This document shows, in pieces, positions 15,901-23,031 of a stretch of 23,731 bases of DNA (position 1 is its first letter; each line of letters starts with the position of its first letter). The stretch is from contig CAZWUW010000044.1 in assembly GCA_964636895.1 (NCBI GenBank), forward strand, positions 1 to 23,731. Reading direction: 5' to 3'. Below the pieces are notes generated by a model. That model searched no databases and was not told the DNA's origin. It was given only the letters and a program-made list of their open reading frames with translations. The position numbers and the translations under genes were made by a program. The stretch is from CAZWUW01 sp964636895. GTDB lineage: Bacteria > Bacillota > Thermincolia > Thermincolales > CAZWUW01.

Positions 15901-16450
15901 TGACTGCTGCCTCCTTCCCGGCGCCGTGCTCATGGTCCTTACAGTCGTTAACCACACAACACTCCCGCGTTTGTTTAACAATTTTCTCTACATCATCGGG
16001 TGTTACATTGCCGTAAGTTTCCCCGTTAACTGTCAGCACCGGACCCATGCTACAGCAACCCAGACAGGCTACTTTTTCTACTGTAAAGAGCCGGTCGGCG
16101 CTGGTCTTGCCGGCTTCAGCACCGGTAGCCATGGTCATAGCATCGGTAATCCGCTCGGCATCGGCCAGGTGACAGGCGGTACCGTGACAAACCTGAATCA
16201 GGTTTTCACCAATCGGCTCCAGTCTAAACTGGGCATAAAAAGTAACTATGCTGTATAGCGTACTGGCTGGAATTCCGGTTAACACCGTTACCCGCTCCAG
16301 CATTTCCGGGGCAACATAACCGTAAGTTGACTGGATAGCCTGTAAAATCATCATTGAAGGAGTTTTTTGAGTGCCTAATTCTTTTACTATCTGATCAATT
16401 TCCGGAAAAGAATTATTGTTATTTGCATTTTCATGATGCGACATATTCAT
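15893..16450 (-). CDS. NuoE/HndA-like 2Fe-2S subunit
   Basis: This protein of about 185 residues is of the 24-kDa NADH dehydrogenase family. An N-terminal helical region (IVKELGTQKTPSMMILQAIQ, then YGYVAPEMLERV) precedes a thioredoxin-like domain binding one 2Fe-2S cluster through CHGTAC and CLGCC. The N-terminus is unusually Asn/His-rich (MSHHENANNNN), and the C-terminus has additional Cys and His (CCVVNDCKDHEH) that are not part of the usual cluster. It pairs with the NuoF-like flavoprotein in soluble bifurcating-type complexes. Start choice is uncertain between GTG 16453, ATG 16450 and ATG 16444, with AGGAAAATAGGTGA just upstream. A small open frame with its own AGGAGG site overlaps this start. 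Confidence 0.93.
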   Translation of the reverse strand: MNMSHHENANNNNSFPEIDQIVKELGTQKTPSMMILQAIQSTYGYVAPEMLERVTVLTGIPASTLYSIVTFYAQFRLEPIGENLIQVCHGTACHLADAERITDAMTMATGAEAGKTSADRLFTVEKVACLGCCSMGPVLTVNGETYGNVTPDDVEKIVKQTRECCVVNDCKDHEHGAGKEAAVSE

Positions 16451-16532
16451 CACCTATTTTCCTAATAAGTTTTTGATCTTTCTTTGTTACTGCCGGCAAA
16501 GCTTCACGCGACAAATACCCCCTCATCCCCAT
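16431..16532 (-). CDS. Candidate 33-residue leader peptide overlapping the NuoE-like gene start
   Basis: From ATG at 16532 a 33-codon frame runs to TGA at 16431. It begins MGMRGYLSREALPAVTKKD and ends KIGDEYVAS. A perfect AGGAGG (16540-16545) lies 7 nt upstream, better than the ribosome site of the NuoE-like gene itself. Its end overlaps the start of that gene in another frame by about 20 bp, an arrangement that favours translational coupling. The peptide is basic, has no membrane segment and no Cys. I do not recognise a family. It could be a coupling leader, a tiny subunit, or chance. Confidence 0.5.
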   Translation of the reverse strand: MGMRGYLSREALPAVTKKDQKLIRKIGDEYVAS

Positions 16533-16868
16533 TAACATACCTCCTCTTAATTTATACTGCTTAAAAAATGAACCTTTTCCGGAAAAGTCCCCCTGACTAA
16601 ACAAAAGCCCACCTCAGAGTATCTGTCAGATATCCCGGTCGGCACTACATTATAACGATATAAAGACCTGTTCCCTCCCTTTTGTGAAGAATTCGTATTT
16701 TTCTGTATATTCGGCAAAAAGTCGCCGATTCCTGCTCAGCTGACGAAAAAATGCCAAAAATTCTGTCCACTTCCATATATATATGGCGTCAACTAAACTG
16801 ATATGCCAAGCTCTCTGGACAACAAGTGAACTTTTTCCGTCAAACAGAGCAATATTAACTCTTAAACA
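16533..16868. other. Intergenic region upstream of the NuoE-NuoF-NuoG operon
   Basis: This gap between the decahaem cytochrome hairpin and the leader ORF holds no convincing gene. A TATAAT occurs on the minus strand near 16649-16654 but lacks a recognisable -35. A perfect 14-nt palindrome lies at 16574-16587 and is listed separately. A 91-codon open frame starting inside the cytochrome stop codon was considered and rejected. Confidence 0.5.
16574..16587. promoter_or_regulatory. Perfect palindrome CTTTTCCGGAAAAG, possible operator
   Basis: This 14-nt perfect inverted repeat lies about 40 nt upstream of the leader ORF start and within the likely promoter-leader region of the NuoE operon. As DNA it is a plausible dimeric regulator site; as RNA it could only form a hairpin with a strained loop. 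The regulator is unknown; it does not match the Rex pattern. Confidence 0.35.
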
Positions 16869-16906
16869 CACTGAAGCCATTTTCCTTCCGGAAAACAGCT
16901 TCAGTG
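16869..16906 (-). terminator. GNRA-capped 17-bp hairpin after the decahaem cytochrome
   Basis: The hairpin starts 15 nt past the stop codon. An outer stem CACTGAAGC/GCTTCAGTG and an inner TTTTCC/GGAAAA flank a GGAA loop. The two positions between the stems are G-U pairs only in the minus-strand RNA (they would be C/A mismatches on the plus strand), which shows the element acts in this transcript. It lacks a long T tail, so it may be a terminator or a 3' stabiliser. Confidence 0.6.
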
Positions 16907-16921
16907 GTAAATATTTTTTTA

Positions 16922-18700
16922 TCACTTATACAGAATTATTATCCGGTAGCCGATAAAAGCGGCTGCAGGGTCATGAGTTTCTCCTGTATAAAGAATAACC
17001 GTAAACGTCCGGGTGCCTTTTGCATATCTTACCTTGAAATTGTCACTGCCTGTGTCTGGTCCGCCGGTTTTTTGCCAGCCGTTGACGGCCATTTGCTCGC
17101 TGTACCAATTATATATCGTGATACCGCTCAAATCCTGCCGGCGATTGGAAAGTACTAATTTGGCACCGGCGTTATTGTATTCTGCCGGCATCCAGAATTC
17201 ACCGGCCCAGATGGTCGCCGACTGCGGCACAGCCCAGTCAAAACCGGGATAGAACGGAATATCCGCCGGGACCTTGCTAACAAAATTGACGTTATGTCCT
17301 TGGTTATGACAGGTGAAACAATTGGTATTCTTAGTTTGAATAGCGTATTTGACAATTTCCCGCTGGTTGCTGTGACAAAGCTGACAACCGTTTTTTTGAT
17401 GAAACTGCGGCTCTGAGAGGATTGAATTGGAGTGACAGGTCTGACAATTGGCATCCAGCCCGTTGTTGTCATGAGCCGGGTGGCCGCCGCCGCTCAAACC
17501 GGTATGACAGGCCCCGCAGCCGGAGTCCCGATTCTTAATAGCTTTTTGCACATCCGGATTGGTACTGTTATGACAGGTAAAGCAGTTAAGCGGATTGCCC
17601 TGCGCGTCACTGCGGCGCTGATGCTCCCTGGTAAGGGATAAGGCATGGCACTGGGTGCAGCCGGTGACAGTGGAAAGATGTCTGGCCGCGGTGTCATAAG
17701 TATTGTGCAAAGAAGGTATCGTTACGCCCCAGGATTTATTATGGCACTCCAGGCAACTGCCGGTAGTCTGGGGGTCATGCAGCGCTCCCTGGGCAACAGG
17801 CAAACCTGTAGTATGGTATGCAGGCGGATTAGGCTGATGGAAATGACAGTTATAACAATCATCCAGGGGATACTGTGGGGCAGCGGCATCAAAATTGATG
17901 CCATGACATTTGCCACAGTTGTTTACCGGATGTTTTGCCCGGGCATGACACTTCTGACAGTTAATATCGTCTTGGGGAAAAGTCATTTCCGAGAAGGTGG
18001 AGACATGAAAATTCCACGTTGATGAAGTAATGCTGCCGGCCGTATCTTTGACCTGCAGGCTGACATTATGAAAAGTTTCATTGGCCAACGGTGCCATCGG
18101 CGTATAACTGACAATCGATGTCAGCGGGTCGAAAACAGCCGGTACCTGACTGCCGTTTACTGTCATGATTATTGAAGACGGGTCAATGCCGGCATTATCG
18201 GTGGTTTTGGCTGAAATTACCGGCTGCAGCGTATTCACCGTAAACCCGCCGGCCGGCTGCAACATGCTGATTTTGGGCGCTTCCCCCACCGTAAAACTCC
18301 AGTTTACGGTGGCGGCGTTATATAAACTATCTTTCACAGTTACGGAAGCATTATGTAACCCTTCACTCAGATTGGCCGGATAGTAAATGTCCATCTTGGT
18401 AAAATCCTCAATATATGCTTGAGACCAGCCATATTGAAGAATGGGTTTTACAGGTACATTGTCCAGGGTCATCACGACAGAGGTCATATCAACCATATCA
18501 GGATCCACTGCAGTAAGGGAAAGGGTAACCATGGCCGAGGGTATGACCGCCCCGTTGGCCGGAAATATGCCTTCATAACGGGGACCTAGCGTATCAGCCG
18601 ATGCGGAGCCGGGAACAGCGGTAACAAGAACGAATCCGGAAACAATAAGCAGGAACAATAACAGGAACCGGTTTCTGAATCTGGCTATGTAGCCGCACAT
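16922..18700 (-). CDS. Secreted decahaem c-type cytochrome with Ig-like repeats
   Basis: This protein of about 592 residues has a signal peptide (basic start, long hydrophobic core, cleavage near SASA-D around residue 36). Two Ig/cadherin-like beta domains follow (about 40-135 and 140-235, with repeated VNWSFTV/STWNFHV ends). Ten CxxCH haem sites lie between residues 248 and 465: CQKCH, CGKCH, CYNCH, CLECH, CTQCH, CFTCH, CGACH, CQTCH, CQLCH and CFTCH. A roughly 110-residue C-terminal domain (containing IYNWYSEQMAVNGWQK) is not haem-binding and is unassigned. It would act outside the membrane or in the wall, most likely in extracellular or periplasm-like electron transfer. The ATG at 18700 is chosen because GGGAGGG sits 9 nt upstream; the frame is open further to 18718. 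It is transcribed separately, since a terminator lies upstream and a hairpin downstream. Confidence 0.92.
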   Translation of the reverse strand: MCGYIARFRNRFLLLFLLIVSGFVLVTAVPGSASADTLGPRYEGIFPANGAVIPSAMVTLSLTAVDPDMVDMTSVVMTLDNVPVKPILQYGWSQAYIEDFTKMDIYYPANLSEGLHNASVTVKDSLYNAATVNWSFTVGEAPKISMLQPAGGFTVNTLQPVISAKTTDNAGIDPSSIIMTVNGSQVPAVFDPLTSIVSYTPMAPLANETFHNVSLQVKDTAGSITSSTWNFHVSTFSEMTFPQDDINCQKCHARAKHPVNNCGKCHGINFDAAAPQYPLDDCYNCHFHQPNPPAYHTTGLPVAQGALHDPQTTGSCLECHNKSWGVTIPSLHNTYDTAARHLSTVTGCTQCHALSLTREHQRRSDAQGNPLNCFTCHNSTNPDVQKAIKNRDSGCGACHTGLSGGGHPAHDNNGLDANCQTCHSNSILSEPQFHQKNGCQLCHSNQREIVKYAIQTKNTNCFTCHNQGHNVNFVSKVPADIPFYPGFDWAVPQSATIWAGEFWMPAEYNNAGAKLVLSNRRQDLSGITIYNWYSEQMAVNGWQKTGGPDTGSDNFKVRYAKGTRTFTVILYTGETHDPAAAFIGYRIIILYK

Positions 18701-18786
18701 ATAAGATTTCCCTCCCATTTCTTGATTTGTTATAATGGTTCTGTCTTACACCCCCTTTATTACATGCACAAAAGTACTATACATTA

Positions 18787-18803
18787 GTAGACATTTTTCG
18801 ACA
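18787..18803 (-). promoter_or_regulatory. Tandem 0A-box-like sites upstream of the decahaem cytochrome
   Basis: The minus strand reads TGTCGAA, AAA, TGTCTAC. The first is an exact Spo0A box core (TGNCGAA) and the second is a partial match exactly 10 bp on, the phasing seen at tandem Spo0A sites. TGTCGA is also 17 nt from a TATAGT -10-like hexamer. The match is short and could be chance. Confidence 0.3.
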
Positions 18804-18833
18804 TATTAACATGGAATTCCTTCTTATTTTTAG

Positions 18834-18861
18834 AAAAAAATAAATGGGCGTTAGCCCATTT
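18834..18861 (-). terminator. Intrinsic terminator of the acc-asp23-nusB-tsaD-like unit
   Basis: The minus-strand stem AAATGGGC (18854-18861) pairs with GCCCATTT (18842-18849) around a TAAC loop, followed by ATTTTTTT. The stop codon TAA of the tsaD-like gene lies inside the loop. This is the clearest terminator in the window. Confidence 0.88.
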
Positions 18862-19828
18862 TTGTTAATCCGATATATGCTGTACCGACGGCGTTGTCTG
18901 TGCTTAAGCCGGGTTCGGCAAAATACAGCCGGGCGCCGACGGCCCGGTGGCCCAGCCGCTCTTGCAACCGGCACCTCAAATATTGATTGGCCGCTACCCC
19001 GCCCACCAGTAAGATATCCCTGATACTTGTCTGCTCTATGCCCCGGCGCAGCATTTTCTCCATCGTTGCGGCAATACAATGTTCCACTGCCCGGGCAATC
19101 TCCGCCGGCTCAGCACCTTGGGTGATAAGCCGGCGGACTTGACTTTCCGGTCCGGAAAAACTAAATTCGTTGCCTCGCACAGCTGATGGTATCCTTAGTT
19201 CGCCCCGGGCACCGGCGGCCAGGCTTTGCAACGCCGGGCCGCATGGGAAAGGGAGACCCAACGCCACCCCGATGCGGTCAATAAACTGACCGGCATGTAA
19301 ATCAATGGTGCCCCCCAGCTTTTCGATGCTATATAGCGGTAAATCCCCGCTATTTTCCAACGGCAAGTCTTTGTTATACTGCACCAGCAATAATTCGGAA
19401 GTACCGCCGGACAGGTGCACCGCCAGAAATCGGGCTTTCTCCGGCCCGCCGGCTGACCGCAGGCCGGCCATCAGGTGACCTTCCTGGTGTGACGTGGTTA
19501 CCAAAGGTACCCCGGCTATTTCCGCCAGTGACCGGGCAAATCCCTCACCAACCATAAAAACCGGCATGTAAGATCCATCTACCGGTCTCGGCCTGGTACT
19601 GGCCGCAACCAAGATGACGGAATCACGCCGGTCTCTTAGGGCTATATGTTCAATTAGTCCGGGCAGGTTCCTGATATGCTGAAAAACTGCCGCGCTTTGC
19701 TGCAAGCCGCGTTCCCCTGGTGGGACACTCAGCAGTTGCCTGGCTTCAGCCACAAGATTTCCTGTCATATCCACCAGCGCTACGGACGTTGTATAACAAC
19801 TGGTGTCAATACCAAGAATTAAGCCCAT
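18851..19828 (-). CDS. TsaD/Kae1-family paralogue (M22 glycoprotease-like ASKHA protein)
   Basis: This 325-residue protein has the actin-like ATPase fold of the Kae1/TsaD/YgjD family. Visible elements are the opening ILGIDTSCYTTSVALVD, the metal-binding TSHQEGHLMAG (His pair), the phosphate-binding HLSGGTSELLLV, a VGGVAANQYLR loop and the C-terminal STDNAVGTA with the metal Asp. True TsaD makes the threonylcarbamoyl modification of tRNA A37 with TsaB/TsaE; none of those genes is nearby. Divergence in several spots (for example STDN instead of the usual CTDN, and a different GxID region) suggests a clostridial paralogue of unknown role rather than TsaD itself. ATG at 19828 has AAGGTGA 7 nt upstream and overlaps the nusB stop codon by one base. 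It is the last gene before a strong terminator. Confidence 0.85.
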   Translation of the reverse strand: MGLILGIDTSCYTTSVALVDMTGNLVAEARQLLSVPPGERGLQQSAAVFQHIRNLPGLIEHIALRDRRDSVILVAASTRPRPVDGSYMPVFMVGEGFARSLAEIAGVPLVTTSHQEGHLMAGLRSAGGPEKARFLAVHLSGGTSELLLVQYNKDLPLENSGDLPLYSIEKLGGTIDLHAGQFIDRIGVALGLPFPCGPALQSLAAGARGELRIPSAVRGNEFSFSGPESQVRRLITQGAEPAEIARAVEHCIAATMEKMLRRGIEQTSIRDILLVGGVAANQYLRCRLQERLGHRAVGARLYFAEPGLSTDNAVGTAYIGLTKMG

Positions 19829-20256
19829 CAACTATTCACCTTCTCCACGCGAAACAAATCGGCTTGATGCGCTACTTTGCCCAAAATGCCGTTGATAAAT
19901 TTACCCGACTCGGCAGTACTGAAGTTTTTTCCCAGTTCGATGGCCTCATTCAACGAAACACTGACCGGGATGTCTGCCCGAAAGAACAGTTCGTACATAG
20001 CCAGCCGGAGAATGTTGCGATCCACTACTGCCATCCGTTCAATATTCCAGTCAATAGCCACCCTTTTAATCACATCGTCAACATATGATATGTTTTCCAA
20101 AGTACCAAAAACGAGTTCCCGGACAAATGGCACCTGAGCTGGGTTAACATCAAACTCTGTAATTATGAATTCCAGCGCCTCATCCGGTGCTGTTTTTACC
20201 AGGTCAATCTGATACAACGTCTGTAACGCCGTTGCCCTGGCCAATCTTCTGCCCAT
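19828..20256 (-). CDS. nusB: Transcription antitermination factor NusB
   Basis: NusB, with NusE (S10), binds boxA RNA to promote antitermination of rRNA operons. The protein of about 142 residues is all-helical, beginning MGRRLARATALQTLYQIDL, with EFDVNPAQVPFVRELVFG, an RMAVVDRNILRLAMYEL core and VSLNEAIELGKNF...GKFINGILGKVA at the end, all typical of NusB. The frame is open to 20316, but AGGAGGG is placed 5 nt before the ATG at 20256, where family homology begins. In Bacillus the next gene would be folD; here a tsaD paralogue, a cytochrome and a three-gene redox complex come first. Confidence 0.97.
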   Translation of the reverse strand: MGRRLARATALQTLYQIDLVKTAPDEALEFIITEFDVNPAQVPFVRELVFGTLENISYVDDVIKRVAIDWNIERMAVVDRNILRLAMYELFFRADIPVSVSLNEAIELGKNFSTAESGKFINGILGKVAHQADLFRVEKVNS

Positions 20257-20342
20257 GGAAACCCTCCTGCTGATAATTCGCCATATGTAAATTTTATTAT
20301 TAGTTTTCCCTGCCATGCTTAATTAATACAAAGAGGTATTCA

Positions 20343-20558
20343 CTAACCCCCGAAAATCCTTCTGAGCAAACCGCGCAAGTCTTCGCCGTCATCGGCTTTT
20401 TTACCGAAAAAGTAGCCCAACGCAATCAAAACAATGACAAAAAGAGTCCTGAAAAAGCCATACTCGATGATCAACCAACCCAGCAGTAAACCCAAAGTAA
20501 CTCCCAAGAGCTTACCCAGGTTGTTTGCAAGAAACCGTTGCCATGTTTCATCCGGCAC
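20343..20558 (-). CDS. DUF2273 small membrane protein
   Basis: This 71-residue protein has two short hydrophobic stretches (LLGVTLGLLLGWLII and TLFVIVLIALGYFFG) joined by a tight turn, and a charged, Gly/Arg-rich C-terminus. It matches the DUF2273 family, which is usually found next to amaP and asp23 genes, as here. Function is unknown; membrane support of the Asp23 system is the natural guess. GTG at 20558 is chosen because AAGAGGTG lies 6 nt upstream; a GTG at 20567 overlaps that ribosome site. Confidence 0.85.
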   Translation of the reverse strand: MPDETWQRFLANNLGKLLGVTLGLLLGWLIIEYGFFRTLFVIVLIALGYFFGKKADDGEDLRGLLRRIFGG

Positions 20559-20577
20559 AGGTGCCACCTCTTTTCCG

Positions 20578-21129
20578 TCAATTCAGTTTATTCACCCGCT
20601 GTGTTATATCACTGGAGATATTATCCACCAAAATTCTGACATTGGCTACATTGACACCTGCTACTTCCGCCACATACTCTTTTACCCTGTTCTGGATTTC
20701 CTCGGATATTCGCGGAATATTGGTATCCGGCGTAACCGCCGCCCGGACAAAGATTACTACACCGTCAGGCAGGCAAGTCACCCGGGGCCTGACTTCCCGT
20801 ACACCACGGACCTGAGAAGCTACCTTGTGCACCAGATTTTCCAGGGCCGGGACAGTGACCCGCACCTGACCCAGCGCATTATCGTGAATAACGGCCTGAT
20901 AAGGTTCACGCCGGCCGGTGATGCTATTAACAAAAAACTTTAGACTCACCAAAAGGAATAGCAGAGCAACCAGCCCGACGGTAATCCGCATATTGGGATG
21001 CACCAATGCAATGGCTAACCAGTCCAGCGGACCAGTCCTCGCCACCGCCGCCATCAGGGCGATAAATAAAGACAAAGCCATAATACATAAGGAAAATACA
21101 GCTAATAGTACTCTGTTAAACCAGCCCAT
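20578..21129 (-). CDS. amaP: Alkaline shock response membrane anchor protein AmaP
   Basis: This 183-residue protein has two N-terminal membrane helices (about 5-30 and 47-68), followed by an Asp23-like domain (VRVTVPALENLVHKVASQV, ending VANVRILVDNI). In Staphylococcus AmaP tethers Asp23 to the membrane; the adjacent asp23 and DUF2273 genes fit this. ATG at 21129 has AAGGAGGGG 5 nt upstream; the open frame extends further to 21168 without support. A stem-loop lies between asp23 and this gene. Confidence 0.88.
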   Translation of the reverse strand: MGWFNRVLLAVFSLCIMALSLFIALMAAVARTGPLDWLAIALVHPNMRITVGLVALLFLLVSLKFFVNSITGRREPYQAVIHDNALGQVRVTVPALENLVHKVASQVRGVREVRPRVTCLPDGVVIFVRAAVTPDTNIPRISEEIQNRVKEYVAEVAGVNVANVRILVDNISSDITQRVNKLN

Positions 21130-21169
21130 GCCTGCCCCTCCTTTCCGGGAAAACGTGTATACCGGCATA

Positions 21170-21193
21170 AACCCCCTGAAAATTCAGGGGGTT
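21170..21193 (-). other. 11-bp perfect hairpin between asp23 and amaP
   Basis: AACCCCCTGAA and TTCAGGGGGTT flank a 2-nt centre and are followed by TTTAT on the minus strand. It could attenuate transcription or mark a processing site, lowering amaP/DUF2273/nusB expression relative to asp23. The short T tail argues against full termination. Confidence 0.55.
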
Positions 21194-21198
21194 ATTGG

Positions 21199-21600
21199 CT
21201 AACGTACCCTATGTTCTTCTTCCTTCGGCTCTGGCGTAGGAAAAATCACGCCCTGCACGTTAATGTTGACCTCGACTACACTCAGCCCGGTCATGCTTTC
21301 AATAGCGCGTTTAACATTCTCCTGAATATGTGTCGCCACATCCGGAATACGTTCCCCGTATTCCACAATTACAAACATGTCAACAGCAGCTTCTTTCTCG
21401 CCGACTTCCACCTTTACGCCCCGGGCGAGATTTTTCCGACCCAGCATTTCGGCGATGCCACCGGCCAGCCCGCCGCTCATACCGGCCACGCCTTTGATTT
21501 CGGTAGCAGCCAGACCGGCAATGATGGCCACTACTTCATCAGCAATACGGATGGTGCCCAGTTCGGTTTCCTGCCGCTCAACTAAATCTTTTTTGTCCAT
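21199..21600 (-). CDS. Asp23/Gls24 family envelope stress protein (YqhY-like)
   Basis: This 133-residue soluble protein matches the Asp23/DUF322 family. It has ELGTIRIADEVVAIIAGLAA, a Gly-rich GVAGMSGGLAGGIAEMLG, VDMFVIVEYGERIPDVA and a closing VVEVNINVQGV. In Bacillus the yqhY gene sits directly after accC and influences acetyl-CoA carboxylase activity or expression; the same order is seen here. The ATG at 21600 has GGGAGGTGGGG upstream. A consensus-like promoter lies between accC and this gene, so it can be expressed apart from acc. Confidence 0.93.
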   Translation of the reverse strand: MDKKDLVERQETELGTIRIADEVVAIIAGLAATEIKGVAGMSGGLAGGIAEMLGRKNLARGVKVEVGEKEAAVDMFVIVEYGERIPDVATHIQENVKRAIESMTGLSVVEVNINVQGVIFPTPEPKEEEHRVR

Positions 21601-21636
21601 TAGACCCCACCTCCCGGTAAATTAGTCCATATGCAT

Positions 21637-21665
21637 ATTATACCAGAACAGCCAAGCTAACGCAA
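21637..21665 (-). promoter_or_regulatory. Extended -10 promoter for asp23-amaP-nusB
   Basis: On the minus strand, TTGCGT (21660-21665), 17 nt, then TATAAT (21637-21642) preceded by TGG, giving an extended -10. It lies in the 71-nt gap between accC and asp23, giving a leader of about 30 nt. Confidence 0.68.
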
Positions 21666-21671
21666 AGTTTC

Positions 21672-23018
21672 TTAGTCTTCCTGCAGACGGCGTTGAATAA
21701 AGTTAGTATAAAAATCTCCCCGCTGGAAGAAAGCATTATCCAGGATCCGTAGGTGGAACGGAATCGTTGTCTTAATCCCTTCAATCGTATATTCCTGTAA
21801 GGCCCGGCGCATCCGCCGAATGGCTTCATCACGGTCCTGGCCCCAAACGATCAGTTTGCCAATCATAGAATCATAATAAGGCGAAATAGTATATCCCTGA
21901 TAAACATGGCTGTCCACCCGCACCCCAATACCACCGGGAGCGTAGTATTCGGTAATCGTCCCGGGTGAGGGCATGAATTTTCGGTTCGGGTCCTCAGCGT
22001 TAATCCGGCATTCAATAGCATGTCCTCTCAGGACAATGTCCTCCTGGGTGTAGCCCAGTTCCTCACCGGCGGCTATCCTGATCTGTTCCTTAATCAGGTC
22101 GATGCCGGTTACCAGTTCAGTAACGGGATGCTCTACCTGAATCCGGGTATTCATTTCTATAAAATAAAAATTGTTATGCTTATCCAACAGAAATTCAACC
22201 GTACCGGCGTTGGCATAATTCACTGCTTTGGCCGCCTTGATCGCCTCTGCGCCCATCCTGGCCCGCAGCTCCGGCGTCAGTGCCGGGGACGGGGATTCTT
22301 CCAGCAGTTTCTGGTGCCGTCGCTGGATGGAGCAGTCCCGCTCACCAAGATAAACGGTATTGCCGTATTCATCGGCTATAATTTGAAACTCTATATGCCG
22401 CGGTTCTTCCACATATTTTTCGACATACACTGCGGCGTTGCCGAAGGCGGCTTCCGCTTCAGCCTGCGCAGTCTGAATGGCCTTGACCATTTCCGATTTG
22501 CTCTGGGCTATGCGCATACCTTTGCCGCCACCGCCGGCCGATGCCTTAATAATTACCGGATAACCTATTTCCTTGGCAATTTTTATGGCCTCCTCGGCAT
22601 CCCGGATTACACTTTTGGTTCCCGGCACCACCGGCACCCCGGCCTTGATCATGGTTTCCCGGGCCACCGCCTTGGCCCCCATACTCTCTAAGGCATATGT
22701 ACTTGGACCGATAAATTTGATGCCACAGCTTTCACAGATTTCGGCAAACTCAGCATTTTCCGACAGAAAACCGAATCCGGGGTGAATGGCATCAGCCCCG
22801 GTAACTTCAGCGGCACTGATAATATTGGCTTTGTTGAGGTAACTGCGCAGGGAAGCCACCGGTCCAATACAGTATGCCTCGTCGGCAAATTTAACGTGTA
22901 AAGACTCGCGGTCGGCCTCGGAATAGATGGCCACCGTCTGAATATCCATCTCTTTGCAGGACCGGATAATTCTTAAAGCAATTTCCCCTCTGTTGGCAAT
23001 CAATATTTTTTTAAACAT
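21672..23018 (-). CDS. accC: Acetyl-CoA carboxylase biotin carboxylase subunit
   Basis: AccC is the ATP-grasp enzyme that carboxylates biotin on the carrier protein using bicarbonate and ATP. At 448 residues it has normal length. FKKILIANRGEIALRIIR starts the N-terminal domain; the Gly-rich loop KASAGGGGKGMRIA (about 160) and EMNTRIQVEHPVTELVTG (about 290) are the ATP and catalytic motifs, and RGHAIECRINAEDP follows. The ATG at 23018 has GGAGGTGA nearby and lies 13 nt after the carrier-protein stop. With the carboxyltransferase-like frame upstream it might serve pyruvate or another acyl carboxylation as well as acetyl-CoA; the sequence of AccC alone cannot decide this. Confidence 0.97.
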   Translation of the reverse strand: MFKKILIANRGEIALRIIRSCKEMDIQTVAIYSEADRESLHVKFADEAYCIGPVASLRSYLNKANIISAAEVTGADAIHPGFGFLSENAEFAEICESCGIKFIGPSTYALESMGAKAVARETMIKAGVPVVPGTKSVIRDAEEAIKIAKEIGYPVIIKASAGGGGKGMRIAQSKSEMVKAIQTAQAEAEAAFGNAAVYVEKYVEEPRHIEFQIIADEYGNTVYLGERDCSIQRRHQKLLEESPSPALTPELRARMGAEAIKAAKAVNYANAGTVEFLLDKHNNFYFIEMNTRIQVEHPVTELVTGIDLIKEQIRIAAGEELGYTQEDIVLRGHAIECRINAEDPNRKFMPSPGTITEYYAPGGIGVRVDSHVYQGYTISPYYDSMIGKLIVWGQDRDEAIRRMRRALQEYTIEGIKTTIPFHLRILDNAFFQRGDFYTNFIQRRLQED

Positions 23019-23031
23019 ATGTCACCTCCGT

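Noticed and set aside
14107..16450. Assignment as a soluble [FeFe] hydrogenase (HndABCD/HydABC)
   Set aside because: NuoE- and NuoF-like subunits match, but the large subunit lacks the H-cluster motifs and has a GltD module instead.
16650..16925. 91-codon minus-strand open frame starting with GTG in the cytochrome stop codon
   Set aside because: No ribosome site. Its first third is the GNRA hairpin sequence, and the protein has no recognisable domain; it is best explained by RNA structure and chance.
22020..22691. 223-codon plus-strand open frame opposite accC
   Set aside because: Antisense shadow of a well-conserved gene; composition follows the accC codons.
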